Shown here one piece after another: positions 1 to 7,221 of a DNA stretch of 7,751 nt (positions are counted from its first letter, which is position 1; every line of letters starts with the position of its first letter). The notes under the pieces are model-generated. The model had not been told where the DNA came from and made no database searches. It worked only from the letters and a program-made list of their open reading frames with translations. The translations under genes were made by a program, and so were the position numbers. The DNA comes from Treponema sp. (GTDB lineage Bacteria; Spirochaetota; Spirochaetia; Treponematales; Breznakiellaceae). The stretch spans positions 1 to 7,751 of the forward strand of contig JAITRD010000131.1 of NCBI GenBank assembly GCA_031288575.1, in the 5' to 3' direction.

Positions 1-1046
1 GCCTGGGGCAGGCTTGCGGTATCCCCGATTTCCCGGGCCCGCCGGGCGCCGTATTCCGGGCTAAGCCATTCCCGGTAATCGGCCTTCATAAAACGGGGAT
101 CGGTGATGTGGGCCAGGGCGTCGCTGAAGGCAAGTTTCATAGCCTCCCACTGTTTATGAAAGGTATCCGCCTCTTCCCGCTGGGTAAAGGAAAATTCCTT
201 GAGGATGTTGAGGGCCATAAGGGCACCAATTCCCTGGCCGTTGGGGGGCAGTTCCCAAACATCATAACCCCGGTAATTCACCGAAACCGGCTCAACCCAT
301 TCCGCCCGGTAGCCGGCAAAATCATCCCTGGAGAAATAACCGCCGAATTCACGGCTGTCCGCCAGGATACGTTCCGCCAGTTCCCCCCGGTAAAAGGATT
401 CGGCCCGGGTAGCGGCGATGGCCTCCAGGGTATCCCCGTGGTTTTTGAGAACCAAGACATCCCCCGGCCGGGGATTTTTCCCCCCGGGCATAAAAGTTTT
501 CCACCATTCCGCAAAAACCGGATCCGAGCCCTGTACTTTAAACCGTTCCCCCGAACGGGCAAAGGCGCTGGCCAGGTTGGGCGCCAAGGGGTAACCCTCC
601 CGGGCGTAGGTTATGGCGGGGGCCAAAACCTTGGTCAGGGGGAGGCGGCCGAAACGTTCATTCAGCGCGGCCCAGGCCGCGGGCGCGCCGGGAACCATCA
701 CCGGCGCCCAGCCAAAGAGGGGCATCTTTTCCGTACCCCGGTAATCCTCCCGGATTTTATCGATGGAAATATGGGAAGGGGCGGTTCCGCTGGCGTTAAG
801 ACCGTGGAGCTTGCCGCCGGACCAGACAATGGCAAAGGCGTCGCTCCCGATGCCGTTGGCGGTAGGTTCCACCACCGTAAGGGCGGCGGCGGCGGCGACC
901 GCCGCATCTACCGCGCTGCCCCCCGCCCGCAGCGCCTCAAGGCCCGCGGCGGCGGCCTGGGGGGAAGAGGTCGCAACCATCCCCTCCCGGGCATAAATCG
1001 GATAACGGCGGGAAGGATAGGGGGAAAAAACAGGATCAAAACGCAT
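1..1046 (-). CDS. ggt: gamma-glutamyltransferase family protein (YwrD-like), 3' end outside window
   Basis: N-terminal 348 residues of a gamma-glutamyltransferase-family Ntn-hydrolase; the frame stays open to the left edge, so the gene is cut by the window and not broken. Family enzymes move or hydrolyse the gamma-glutamyl group of glutathione and related compounds. Visible landmarks: PYPSRR near residue 10, GMVATSSPQAA at 22-32, GGSAVDAAVA at 42-51, VVEPTANGIGSDAF at 58-71, a central PVMVPGAPAAW segment, VSVNYRGYDVWELPPNGQG in the second half, and WEAMKLAFSDALAHI near the visible end. These resemble, from memory, the Bacillus YwrD branch. The catalytic Thr at the start of the small subunit would lie beyond the edge and cannot be checked. 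There is no signal peptide, so a cytoplasmic location is likely, unlike classical secreted GGT. The start at 1046 is supported by an AGGAGG sequence that overlaps the oppF stop codon, which suggests translational coupling as the last cistron of the importer operon. Confidence 0.9.
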   Translation of the reverse strand, partial: MRFDPVFSPYPSRRYPIYAREGMVATSSPQAAAAGLEALRAGGSAVDAAVAAAAALTVVEPTANGIGSDAFAIVWSGGKLHGLNASGTAPSHISIDKIREDYRGTEKMPLFGWAPVMVPGAPAAWAALNERFGRLPLTKVLAPAITYAREGYPLAPNLASAFARSGERFKVQGSDPVFAEWWKTFMPGGKNPRPGDVLVLKNHGDTLEAIAATRAESFYRGELAERILADSREFGGYFSRDDFAGYRAEWVEPVSVNYRGYDVWELPPNGQGIGALMALNILKEFSFTQREEADTFHKQWEAMKLAFSDALAHITDPRFMKADYREWLSPEYGARRAREIGDTASLPQ

Positions 1047-1055
1047 ATGCTCCTC

Positions 1056-2570
1056 CTATGTTTCAGTTTTTTCCGCCAAAGGGCTATTAGCCTCCGGCGG
1101 GCCGTAGAGATGACAGGCCACAAAATGACCGCTTTGCCATTCCCGCAATTCGGGTTTTTCCCTTTTGCATATTTCAAAAGACCGGTCGCAGCGGGTATGG
1201 AAGGGGCATCCGGCAGGAGGATAGAGGGCGTTGGGAACCTCCCCTTCAAGGACGGAAACCTCATAATCCACATCCCGTACCACCGGGCGGGGAACCGCCG
1301 CGAGAAGGGAACGGGTATAGGGGTGCAGGGGCTTTTCAAAAAGGGTCCGGGCATCGGCCAATTCGCACTCACAGCCCAGGTACATCACCATGATCCGGTC
1401 GCAAAAATACTTGGCCACCCCCAGATCGTGGGTGATAAAAAGATAGGTACGCCCGTCGCCGCTTAACTCATCCAGGAGCTGCAAAATCTGGGCCTGTACC
1501 GACACGTCCAGGGCCGAAAGGGACTCGTCGAGGACCACAAGGCGGGTATTGGTGGCAATAGCCCGGGCGATACACACCCGCTGTTTTTGCCCGCCGCTTA
1601 AGGCGTTGGGGAAATAATAATAATGTTCTTCCTGAAGGCCGACCCGGTCCAGGAGGGCCATCACCTTTTTTTTACGTTCCTCAGGAGAAAGCCGGGCGTG
1701 TATTTTAAAGGGTTCCTCAATAGCCTTCCCCACGGACTGGCGGGGATCCAGGCTGGCCGACGGGTCCTGAAAGACCATCTGCATTTCACTCCGCAGGCTT
1801 CGCATCTCCCAGCCGGTCAATTTGGAAAGGCTGATGCCGGTTTCATAATTGGCGTCCAGCTTGGCCTGGTATTCCGGGTCCAAAGCCCGGGGCGACAGGG
1901 CGGGATTGATGTTTTTCCCCCGGAAGGAAAAGGCCTTTTCCCGCAGGGCCTCCGCCTCCTCCGCGTATTGCCGGGCCGAAGCGCGGAAAACCTCGGCCTT
2001 TTGCCGGGGAAAGCCGGGCAGATCACGACCGGCCTTTTCCCGTTTTTCCGCCCGCGCCTCAAGCCGCGCGGCGGCGGAAAAAAGTTTGTGGGCCCTGCGG
2101 ACGGCTTGGCAGGCCCTTAAAAAAAGCCGCTGGATCTCCGGGAGGTTTTCGCTGAGGATGAGGGAACCGACGGTTTTACTACCCTCCCGCAAAGCGCGGT
2201 GGTTCAATTTGCGGGCCCGCTCGTAAATTTCCGGGGGGCCCTTCGCGGCGGCAAGGAGCCGGTCATTGTAAACCTTCGCGGTCCTTTGCAGGGCCAAAAG
2301 GCCTTTAATTTCCCTTTTCAGATAAGCCGGGCACAACTCAATCAGGGAACGGCCGTAATAAAGGCAATCGCCGCCGCTGGGGGGATATAGCTGGAGCATT
2401 ACCCGGCCCAGGGTTGATTTACCGCAGCCGCTTTCGCCGACCACCCCGAATTTTTCACCCTCGTATAACACAAAGTTGATATCGTTCAGGGCCCGCAAGC
2501 GAAGGCGGCGCCGGATGTGGAAATACTTCTTTACCCGCCGCAGCTGCATCACCGGCTGTTTTTCCTTCAT
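1056..2570 (-). CDS. oppF: Peptide ABC transporter ATP-binding protein, OppF/DppF type, with large insertion
   Basis: One of two ATPases that power the peptide importer at the inner face of the membrane. Length is 504 residues; OppF proteins usually have about 320 to 330. Motifs in order: Walker A GESGCGKS at 45-52, Q-loop FQDP at 267-270, signature LSGGQKQ at 324-330, Walker B LVVLDE at 344-349, D-loop SALD at 352-355, switch His381, HPYTRSLL at 416-423, and a C-terminal cysteine set C455, C461, C468, C486 typical of the oligopeptide ATPase C-terminal domain. The extra length lies between Walker A and the Q-loop, roughly residues 76-247, and is rich in Ala, Glu, Lys and Arg. Since every ATPase motif is present and the frame is intact, the protein is probably functional. 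The start ATG overlaps the oppD stop as ATGA, with a GGAGG sequence upstream, so translation is probably coupled to oppD. The final name (OppF or DppF) is by family only; substrate is unknown. Confidence 0.93.
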   Translation of the reverse strand: MKEKQPVMQLRRVKKYFHIRRRLRLRALNDINFVLYEGEKFGVVGESGCGKSTLGRVMLQLYPPSGGDCLYYGRSLIELCPAYLKREIKGLLALQRTAKVYNDRLLAAAKGPPEIYERARKLNHRALREGSKTVGSLILSENLPEIQRLFLRACQAVRRAHKLFSAAARLEARAEKREKAGRDLPGFPRQKAEVFRASARQYAEEAEALREKAFSFRGKNINPALSPRALDPEYQAKLDANYETGISLSKLTGWEMRSLRSEMQMVFQDPSASLDPRQSVGKAIEEPFKIHARLSPEERKKKVMALLDRVGLQEEHYYYFPNALSGGQKQRVCIARAIATNTRLVVLDESLSALDVSVQAQILQLLDELSGDGRTYLFITHDLGVAKYFCDRIMVMYLGCECELADARTLFEKPLHPYTRSLLAAVPRPVVRDVDYEVSVLEGEVPNALYPPAGCPFHTRCDRSFEICKREKPELREWQSGHFVACHLYGPPEANSPLAEKTET

Positions 2571-3544
2571 CGTCCCCCTCCTTCCAAAAAACAGGAAACA
2601 TAATGTCCCGGCCCGCCGCAGGGAAACTCCCCGGGAACGGCCTTGCGGCAGCGGTCCATGGCGTGCTGGCAGCGGGGGTGGAAACGGCAGCCCGGTATGT
2701 CCTCGGTGATATTGGGCAGGATCCCGGGGATGGCGCGGATCACCGCGGCATCGTCGTCAATGTTGGGAACGCAGGAAAGGAGGCCCCGGGTATAGGGGTG
2801 GCGGGGGTTTTGGAAAAGTTCCTGCACCGGGCCTTCCTCCACCTTGTACCCGGCGTATAACACCACCACCCGGTCGGCAATTTCGGCGACCACCCCCAGG
2901 TCGTGGGTGATAAAGAGGATCCCCGCGTCCATGTTTTTTTTCAAGCGGCTGAGTAATACCAGTACCTGCTTTTGAATGGTAACGTCCAGGGCGGTAGTAG
3001 GTTCGTCGGCGATAAAAAGTTCCGGCTGTACCGCCAGTACCATGGCGATCATGACCCGCTGGCGCAGCCCCCCGGACATTTGAAAGGGGAACTGGCGCAT
3101 CCGCTCATCGGGATTGGAAATCCCCACCGTTTCAAGACATTCCCGGGCATACTGGAACGCCGCCGCCTTATCCATGCCCCGGTGGAGCAGCAAGCCCTCG
3201 GTGAGCTGCCTGCCGACGGTGAGCAGGGGGTTCAGGGCGGTCATGGGTTCCTGGAAGACCATCCCCATCTTTTTGCCCCGCAGGCTGCCCCGATCCCGGC
3301 GGGAAAGAGCGGTTAGTTCCTGCCCGTTCAGACGGATGCTGCCCCCGGTTACCCTTCCGTTACGGGGCAGCAGATCCATCACCGCAAGGGTGGTCACGCT
3401 TTTTCCGCAGCCGCTTTCACCTACCATACAAACCGTTTCCCGCTTTCCGACATGGAAACTGAGTTTATGCAATACGGTATATTCCTGTTTGCCCACCCGG
3501 AATACGGTTTGCAGATCCTTTATTTGCAAAAGCGCTTCGTCCAT
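2567..3544 (-). CDS. oppD: Peptide ABC transporter ATP-binding protein, OppD/DppD type
   Basis: Second ATPase of the importer, expected to pair with the OppF-type protein as a heterodimer beneath the two permeases. Length is 325 residues, normal for the family. Motifs: Walker A GESGCGKS at 42-49, Q-loop FQEP at 97-100, signature MSGGLRQR at 156-163, Walker B LFIADE at 176-181, D-loop ALD at 185-187, switch His214, HPYTRGLL at 249-256, and a C-terminal cysteine set C286, C292, C299, C318. Only 50 residues separate the Walker A Lys from the Q-loop Gln, in contrast with 217 in its partner. The start at 3544 fits family alignments (the protein begins directly with the LLQIKDL strand), but the best Shine-Dalgarno match, AAGGA at 3556-3560, is 11 nt from the ATG, which is long. 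The stop overlaps the oppF start by 4 bp. Assignment to dipeptide or oligopeptide transport cannot be decided from sequence. Confidence 0.95.
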   Translation of the reverse strand: MDEALLQIKDLQTVFRVGKQEYTVLHKLSFHVGKRETVCMVGESGCGKSVTTLAVMDLLPRNGRVTGGSIRLNGQELTALSRRDRGSLRGKKMGMVFQEPMTALNPLLTVGRQLTEGLLLHRGMDKAAAFQYARECLETVGISNPDERMRQFPFQMSGGLRQRVMIAMVLAVQPELFIADEPTTALDVTIQKQVLVLLSRLKKNMDAGILFITHDLGVVAEIADRVVVLYAGYKVEEGPVQELFQNPRHPYTRGLLSCVPNIDDDAAVIRAIPGILPNITEDIPGCRFHPRCQHAMDRCRKAVPGEFPCGGPGHYVSCFLEGGGR

Positions 3545-3557
3545 TAAGACAACCGTC

Positions 3558-3586
3558 CTTTTTAAAACCAGTCTTTTTAAAACCAG
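3558..3586. repeat. Tandem 14-nt direct repeat upstream of oppD
   Basis: The 14-mer CTTTTTAAAACCAG occurs twice, at 3558-3571 and 3573-3586, with a 15-nt period. It lies between the oppA stem-loop and the oppD start; the first copy contributes the AAGG of the probable oppD Shine-Dalgarno (minus strand). The AT-rich units stand out in otherwise GC-rich DNA. The repeat could be a simple duplication, a protein-binding site or a spacer that sets oppD translation; no function can be assigned. Confidence 0.75.
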
Positions 3587-3591
3587 GGACC

Positions 3592-3640
3592 CTGCTGCCG
3601 GAAGGATCGGGAAAACAAATCCGGATCCTTCCGGCAGCAG
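3592..3640 (-). promoter_or_regulatory. Perfect 17-bp stem-loop behind oppA
   Basis: The arms at 3592-3608 and 3624-3640 are exact reverse complements (CTGCTGCCGGAAGGATC and its complement) around a 15-nt loop. On the minus-strand transcript the hairpin begins 9 nt after the oppA stop codon. No U-tract follows directly; the first run is UUUU about 12 nt further on, so full termination is doubtful. The position, after the binding-protein gene and before the ATPase genes, matches the known pattern in which an intercistronic hairpin protects the binding-protein mRNA or attenuates downstream transcription. The structure is seen directly; the role is inferred. Confidence 0.8.
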
Positions 3641-3649
3641 AAGAGGTTC

Positions 3650-5209
3650 CTACTTCACGGTAAAGTCACACACGTAGAAGGTTCCCCCGGCGTCACGGTT
3701 AATATTCGCGTATTTGTTGTTATAACAAAACACGTTACTGGCGTGGTAGAGGGGAATGGTGTAGACCTGTTTCATCATAAGCTCATCGGCCAGGCGCAGG
3801 TTTTTGATACGCTCCGCCTCAACGGAGGTCATCTTGCTGGCCATAATCAGGGCGTCCAGTTCGGGGGAATCAATAAAGAATCGCTTGGAGCTGTTGGTGC
3901 TATGCCAGTTCGGCTCAAAAAGCTCGCTCCCGTCCCGGGTAACGTTGGACCAGCCCCCCAGGGTAATGTCGAAACGGTTTTTTACCTGGGATTCGGTAAG
4001 CCAGGCGCTCCATTCTATGGCCTCTATTTTAATATTGTTAAAACCCGCGGCTTTGAGGTTTGCCTGGATATATTCCCCGATAGGGGTATATGTCGGCGTG
4101 GTGGGAACCAGGAAGAGGATCTCCTCGTTTGTCCAGCCGTTATCGGTGATTATTTTTCTGGCCCCCTCGGGATCATAGGTATACCCGGCGGAAGCTTTGG
4201 GATCGTAGCCGTAGACCTGGGGCCCCATGACGCTGTGGGCCGCAACGCCGTAGCCTTCAACGATGTAATCCACAAAATCCTGACGGTCTATGGCCTTTGC
4301 CAGGGCAATACGGAAGTTGAGGTTGGCCATGACGGGGTTTACCCAGGAGTTCGGGCGGGTGGCAAAATAGGTCATCCGGGCGCTTTCCGAGGTTCCGACG
4401 GTAACGTTGGGCATGCGCCTGACCCTGCCGATGCTGGGAACCGCCAAATCGGCCAGGAAATCCGCCTCCCCGGTTTCCATCCGGGAAAGGGCGGTGGATT
4501 CTTCGGTGATAATGGTCATGGTTACATCCTTTATCACCGGCTTTTTGCCGTGATAATCATCGTTGCGGGTAAGGACCGCGTTGGAACCGGAAACGGAACT
4601 GACGAATTTATAGGGGCCGGTACCGACGGGATTTACCATAAGGTCCTGTTTTTTTTGCGCCGTGGGAGAAACAATGGCGGCGTTGGTATGGGCCAGTTTC
4701 GCGGTCAACACGCCGTCGGGGTAGGTCAGGTGGAGTTTGAGATTGTAGTCGTTCACAATCTCCACTTCGGCTATAGAAGAAGCGATGGATGCCCGGGAGG
4801 AACCAAATTTTGGGTCCTTGATAAGCTCGATGGTGTATTTGACCGCCTCGGCGTTAAAGGGGGTACCGTCGTGAAACTTAATGCCCTCCCGCAATTTGAT
4901 ACTGGCCGTAAGGCCGTCGGCGGAAAAAACCGGCAGACTTTCCGCCAGGAGGCAGGTATATTCGGTGGTTGCCGGGGGCAAGCGGTACAGGGTCTCGTAG
5001 ATCTGGGCGTTCACATAGGTGGACGCGGCATCGTTGGTCCGCAGGGGATCAAAACCGGTAAAGGCCGCAACAAGAACAATGTCGAACATTTCGTCCGCCG
5101 CCGAGGAAGCCCGGGTTCCCCCGCTTCCGGAAGAGGCTCCTTGCCCGCCGCCGAAGGCCAGGGGGGCAAGCAAAGCCGCCGCAATAAAAAGTACCAGCAA
5201 TTTTTTCAT
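3650..5209 (-). CDS. oppA: Peptide-binding protein of ABC importer (SBP_bac_5 / family 5)
   Basis: Periplasmic substrate-binding protein, 519 residues, that delivers a ligand to the OppBC-type permease. It opens with a signal peptide (MKK, then a hydrophobic core at 4-19), followed by a Gly/Ser/Ala-rich stretch to about residue 38. No cysteine lies at the expected cleavage site (LAFGGG), so it is probably not a lipoprotein and signal peptidase I is expected to cut. Family-5 landmarks are LREGIKFHDGTPFNAEAV at 106-123, PVGTGPY at 194-200, an LNFRIALAKAIDRQDFV segment in the middle, and IPLYHASNVF close to the C terminus. A GGAGGAG sequence 5 nt before the ATG at 5209 supports the start. It lies third in the operon, between the permeases and the ATPases, with a strong stem-loop behind it. 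Family members bind di- or oligopeptides, glutathione, nickel chelates or murein peptides; the actual ligand is unknown. Confidence 0.95.
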   Translation of the reverse strand: MKKLLVLFIAAALLAPLAFGGGQGASSGSGGTRASSAADEMFDIVLVAAFTGFDPLRTNDAASTYVNAQIYETLYRLPPATTEYTCLLAESLPVFSADGLTASIKLREGIKFHDGTPFNAEAVKYTIELIKDPKFGSSRASIASSIAEVEIVNDYNLKLHLTYPDGVLTAKLAHTNAAIVSPTAQKKQDLMVNPVGTGPYKFVSSVSGSNAVLTRNDDYHGKKPVIKDVTMTIITEESTALSRMETGEADFLADLAVPSIGRVRRMPNVTVGTSESARMTYFATRPNSWVNPVMANLNFRIALAKAIDRQDFVDYIVEGYGVAAHSVMGPQVYGYDPKASAGYTYDPEGARKIITDNGWTNEEILFLVPTTPTYTPIGEYIQANLKAAGFNNIKIEAIEWSAWLTESQVKNRFDITLGGWSNVTRDGSELFEPNWHSTNSSKRFFIDSPELDALIMASKMTSVEAERIKNLRLADELMMKQVYTIPLYHASNVFCYNNKYANINRDAGGTFYVCDFTVK

Positions 5210-5250
5210 AGATTCTCCTCCATTATATATTTCCTATGACTTAGGCCACG

Positions 5251-5262
5251 GGGCTTAAGCCC
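5251..5262. repeat. 12-bp perfect palindrome between oppC and oppA
   Basis: GGGCTTAAGCCC is a perfect 12-bp palindrome in the 85-bp gap between the oppC stop (5295) and the oppA start (5209). It could be an operator half-pair or a small hairpin in the mRNA; on the minus strand an overlapping alternative pairing, CTTAAGCC with GGCCTAAG (one mismatch, 4-nt loop), is also possible. No promoter with good spacing could be linked to it. The palindrome is certain, the function unknown. Confidence 0.5.
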
Positions 5263-5294
5263 TATAACCTGGTCACCGGGATATCAGTAAAAAA

Positions 5295-6215
5295 CTAATC
5301 CTTCAGGCTGGGGTCCAGGATGTCCCGCAGTTTATCCCCCAGGATATTAAAACAGATCACCGTAATGGTAACGGCGATCCCCGGCAGAATAATCAGGCTC
5401 GGGCGTTCCCACATATAGGTTTTTGCCGAAGCGATAAGACCGCCCCATTCCGGCGTCGGGGGAGGGACCCCTAAGCCAAGATAACTCAAGGTGGCGATAC
5501 TGATGATGGAGGTCGCCATCCGCATGGTGGCCACCACGATGATCACCGGCAGGCAGTTGTGCAATATATGCCCAAAGATGATACGGGTTCCCCCGGCGCC
5601 CAGGGAACGGACCGCCAGGATATAATCCTCTTCTTTGATCTGCAGCACCTTGCCCCGGGTCATACGGGCAAAGTTGGGGATGGACCAGATGCTGATGGCA
5701 AGCATGGTATTCGACAGGCTTACCCCCAGCATGGCCACGATGAGAATGGCGAGAAGGATATTGGGAAAGGTGAAAAACAGATCCATCAGCCGCATGATCA
5801 CATTATCAAGCCGCCGGTAATAACCGGCGAGGAGCCCCAGGATCACCCCCAGGGTAAGGCCCAGAAGGGTAGAAAAAAATCCCACCGCCAGGGAAACACG
5901 GCCCCCCCAGAGCAGCCGGGACAAAACATCCCGGCCAAGATAATCGGTCCCGAAATAATGGCCCGGCACATAGGCCGCCGCGTCTTCGCTGTTTTTTCCC
6001 AGGAGGGCCCAAGCCCCCGGCGCGAGGCGGATCCGCACGTCCGCCGCTTCGGGGGTAAAGGGGGCTATTTGGGGGGAAAGGAGGACCAGAATTATCTCGG
6101 CCAGGAGGACCACAAAACAAACCAGGGCAAGTTTATTTTTTACCAGCTTTTCCAGGGCGGTTTTTACCGGGCCCTTCCGCCGGGAAGGCGGGAACTCCGC
6201 CGATTCGCTTTTCAT
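5295..6215 (-). CDS. oppC: Peptide ABC transporter permease, OppC/DppC type
   Basis: One of the two membrane permeases of the importer. Numbering here counts from the first of two close ATG codons (6221), which gives 308 residues. It has a cytoplasmic, basic N-terminus, a first membrane segment at about 31-50, the OppC/DppC signature FGTDYLGRDVLSRLLWG at 90-106, further membrane segments at about 111-133, 151-182, 221-250 and 275-293, and the ATPase-coupling EAA loop at about 199-225 (DYILAVRSLGAG, then HILHNCLP). The C-terminal FNILGDKLRDILDP is typical. Start choice: the oppB stop is followed by ATG at 6221 and again at 6215. The only Shine-Dalgarno-like sequence, TAGG at 6223-6226, is 1 nt from the first and 7 nt from the second, so 6215 (306 residues) is preferred; the difference is two residues. 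It follows oppB almost without a gap, indicating coupling. Confidence 0.95.
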   Translation of the reverse strand: MKSESAEFPPSRRKGPVKTALEKLVKNKLALVCFVVLLAEIILVLLSPQIAPFTPEAADVRIRLAPGAWALLGKNSEDAAAYVPGHYFGTDYLGRDVLSRLLWGGRVSLAVGFFSTLLGLTLGVILGLLAGYYRRLDNVIMRLMDLFFTFPNILLAILIVAMLGVSLSNTMLAISIWSIPNFARMTRGKVLQIKEEDYILAVRSLGAGGTRIIFGHILHNCLPVIIVVATMRMATSIISIATLSYLGLGVPPPTPEWGGLIASAKTYMWERPSLIILPGIAVTITVICFNILGDKLRDILDPSLKD

Positions 6216-6223
6216 GACCATGC

Positions 6224-7165
6224 CTACTTATATTTGATACGGGGATCGATGACACAATAGATTATGTCAACGACAAGATTAACCAGGATAAACATGGCGG
6301 CGATAAGCAGCACCGTGGATTGCACCACCGGGTAATTCCGTTTATTGATCGCGTCCACCAGATAACTGCCGATGCCGTTTACCACAAAAACCTGCTCGGT
6401 TACGATGGCGCCGCTGAGCAAAAGGCCGAAACTGGTTCCAAACTGGGTAACCAGGGGGATGAGGGCGTTGCGCAGGGCATGGATGACAATAACCGTGCCG
6501 GCCCTGAGCCCCTTGGAATTGGCCGTGCGGATATAATCCGATTGGAGCACCTCCAGCATGGCGCTCCGTCCCAGGCGGGTGAAATTCGCCACCGTGGCTG
6601 TACTGAGGGCAACGGCGGGCATAATGACCTGGGAGAACCCCCGGGGGGTCCAGAAAAAATCCGTCATGCCGCCGCTGGGGAGCCAGCGCAGGATAACGGA
6701 AAAAAGCAGGATCAGCAGGGTCCCAAGCCAAAAATTCGGGATGGACACCCCCACCAGGGACAGGGTGGTAAGGACGCTGTCAACCGGGGTATCCCGTTTC
6801 AGGGCGGTGATGATCCCCGCGGGGAGCCCTATCAGGATGGCGATAATGATGCTCACCGCGGCTAAATTCAAAGTATAGGGCAGGCGTACCGCCAATTCGT
6901 AGGCTATGGGCTGGCGGGAGGTAAAGGAAACCCCCAGATTGAGGGTGAGGAGGTTTTTCAGATAGATGCCGTATTGGGTCAGGAAGGGTTTATCCAGCCC
7001 CAGGGCAATGCGCACATGGGCGATGTCTTCCTCGGTGGCGCTGGCCCCCGCCACCATGGCGGCGGGATCCCCCGGCGCGAGAAAAAGGCTGGCAAATACG
7101 ATAAAGGACATCCCCAATAACAGGAGCAGCATCAAAGCAATACGTTTACCGATATACAGGGCCAT
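6224..7165 (-). CDS. oppB: Peptide ABC transporter permease, OppB/DppB type
   Basis: First gene of the importer operon and partner permease of the OppC-type protein; 313 residues, normal for the family. The N-terminal membrane segment at about 9-29 runs into the family motif LAPGDPA at 29-35. A periplasmic region follows, with LGLDKPFLTQYGIYLKNLL around 55-73 and LGVSF at 77-81. Further membrane segments lie at about 100-121, 133-158, 177-198, 236-258 and 281-306. The EAA loop that contacts the ATPase is at about 210-237 (DYIRTANSKGL, then HALRNALIP). The protein ends with the usual IDPRIKYK. The ATG at 7165 is preceded by AGGAAGGA 7 nt upstream, a good ribosome binding site, and by the operon promoter about 60 bp upstream. 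The stop codon lies 2 bp before the first possible oppC start. Confidence 0.96.
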   Translation of the reverse strand: MALYIGKRIALMLLLLLGMSFIVFASLFLAPGDPAAMVAGASATEEDIAHVRIALGLDKPFLTQYGIYLKNLLTLNLGVSFTSRQPIAYELAVRLPYTLNLAAVSIIIAILIGLPAGIITALKRDTPVDSVLTTLSLVGVSIPNFWLGTLLILLFSVILRWLPSGGMTDFFWTPRGFSQVIMPAVALSTATVANFTRLGRSAMLEVLQSDYIRTANSKGLRAGTVIVIHALRNALIPLVTQFGTSFGLLLSGAIVTEQVFVVNGIGSYLVDAINKRNYPVVQSTVLLIAAMFILVNLVVDIIYCVIDPRIKYK

Positions 7166-7221
7166 TTAGCTATCCTTCCTACAAGCCGGAAATGTTTCTA
7201 TAAAAAGTATCGAATGACGGC

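Noticed and set aside
108..1466. 452-codon plus-strand frame opposite the transferase and oppF
   Set aside because: It spans two real minus-strand genes and their junction, its product is rich in Gly, Arg and Pro without family features, and both opposite genes match known families in detail.
1830..2345. The long segment in oppF as an insertion sequence, intein or frameshifted fusion
   Set aside because: There are no terminal repeats, no intein splice-site or endonuclease motifs and no stop codons. The frame and base composition continue smoothly through it.
5222..5227. TATAAT on the minus strand just before oppA as a -10 box
   Set aside because: The start of transcription would fall inside the Shine-Dalgarno sequence, and the -35 position reads CGTGGC, with no match to consensus.
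3743..5239. 498-codon plus-strand frame opposite oppA
   Set aside because: It is the antisense shadow of a clear family-5 binding protein. Its translation has biased Gly, Arg and His content and no recognisable motif, and no ribosome binding site supports it.
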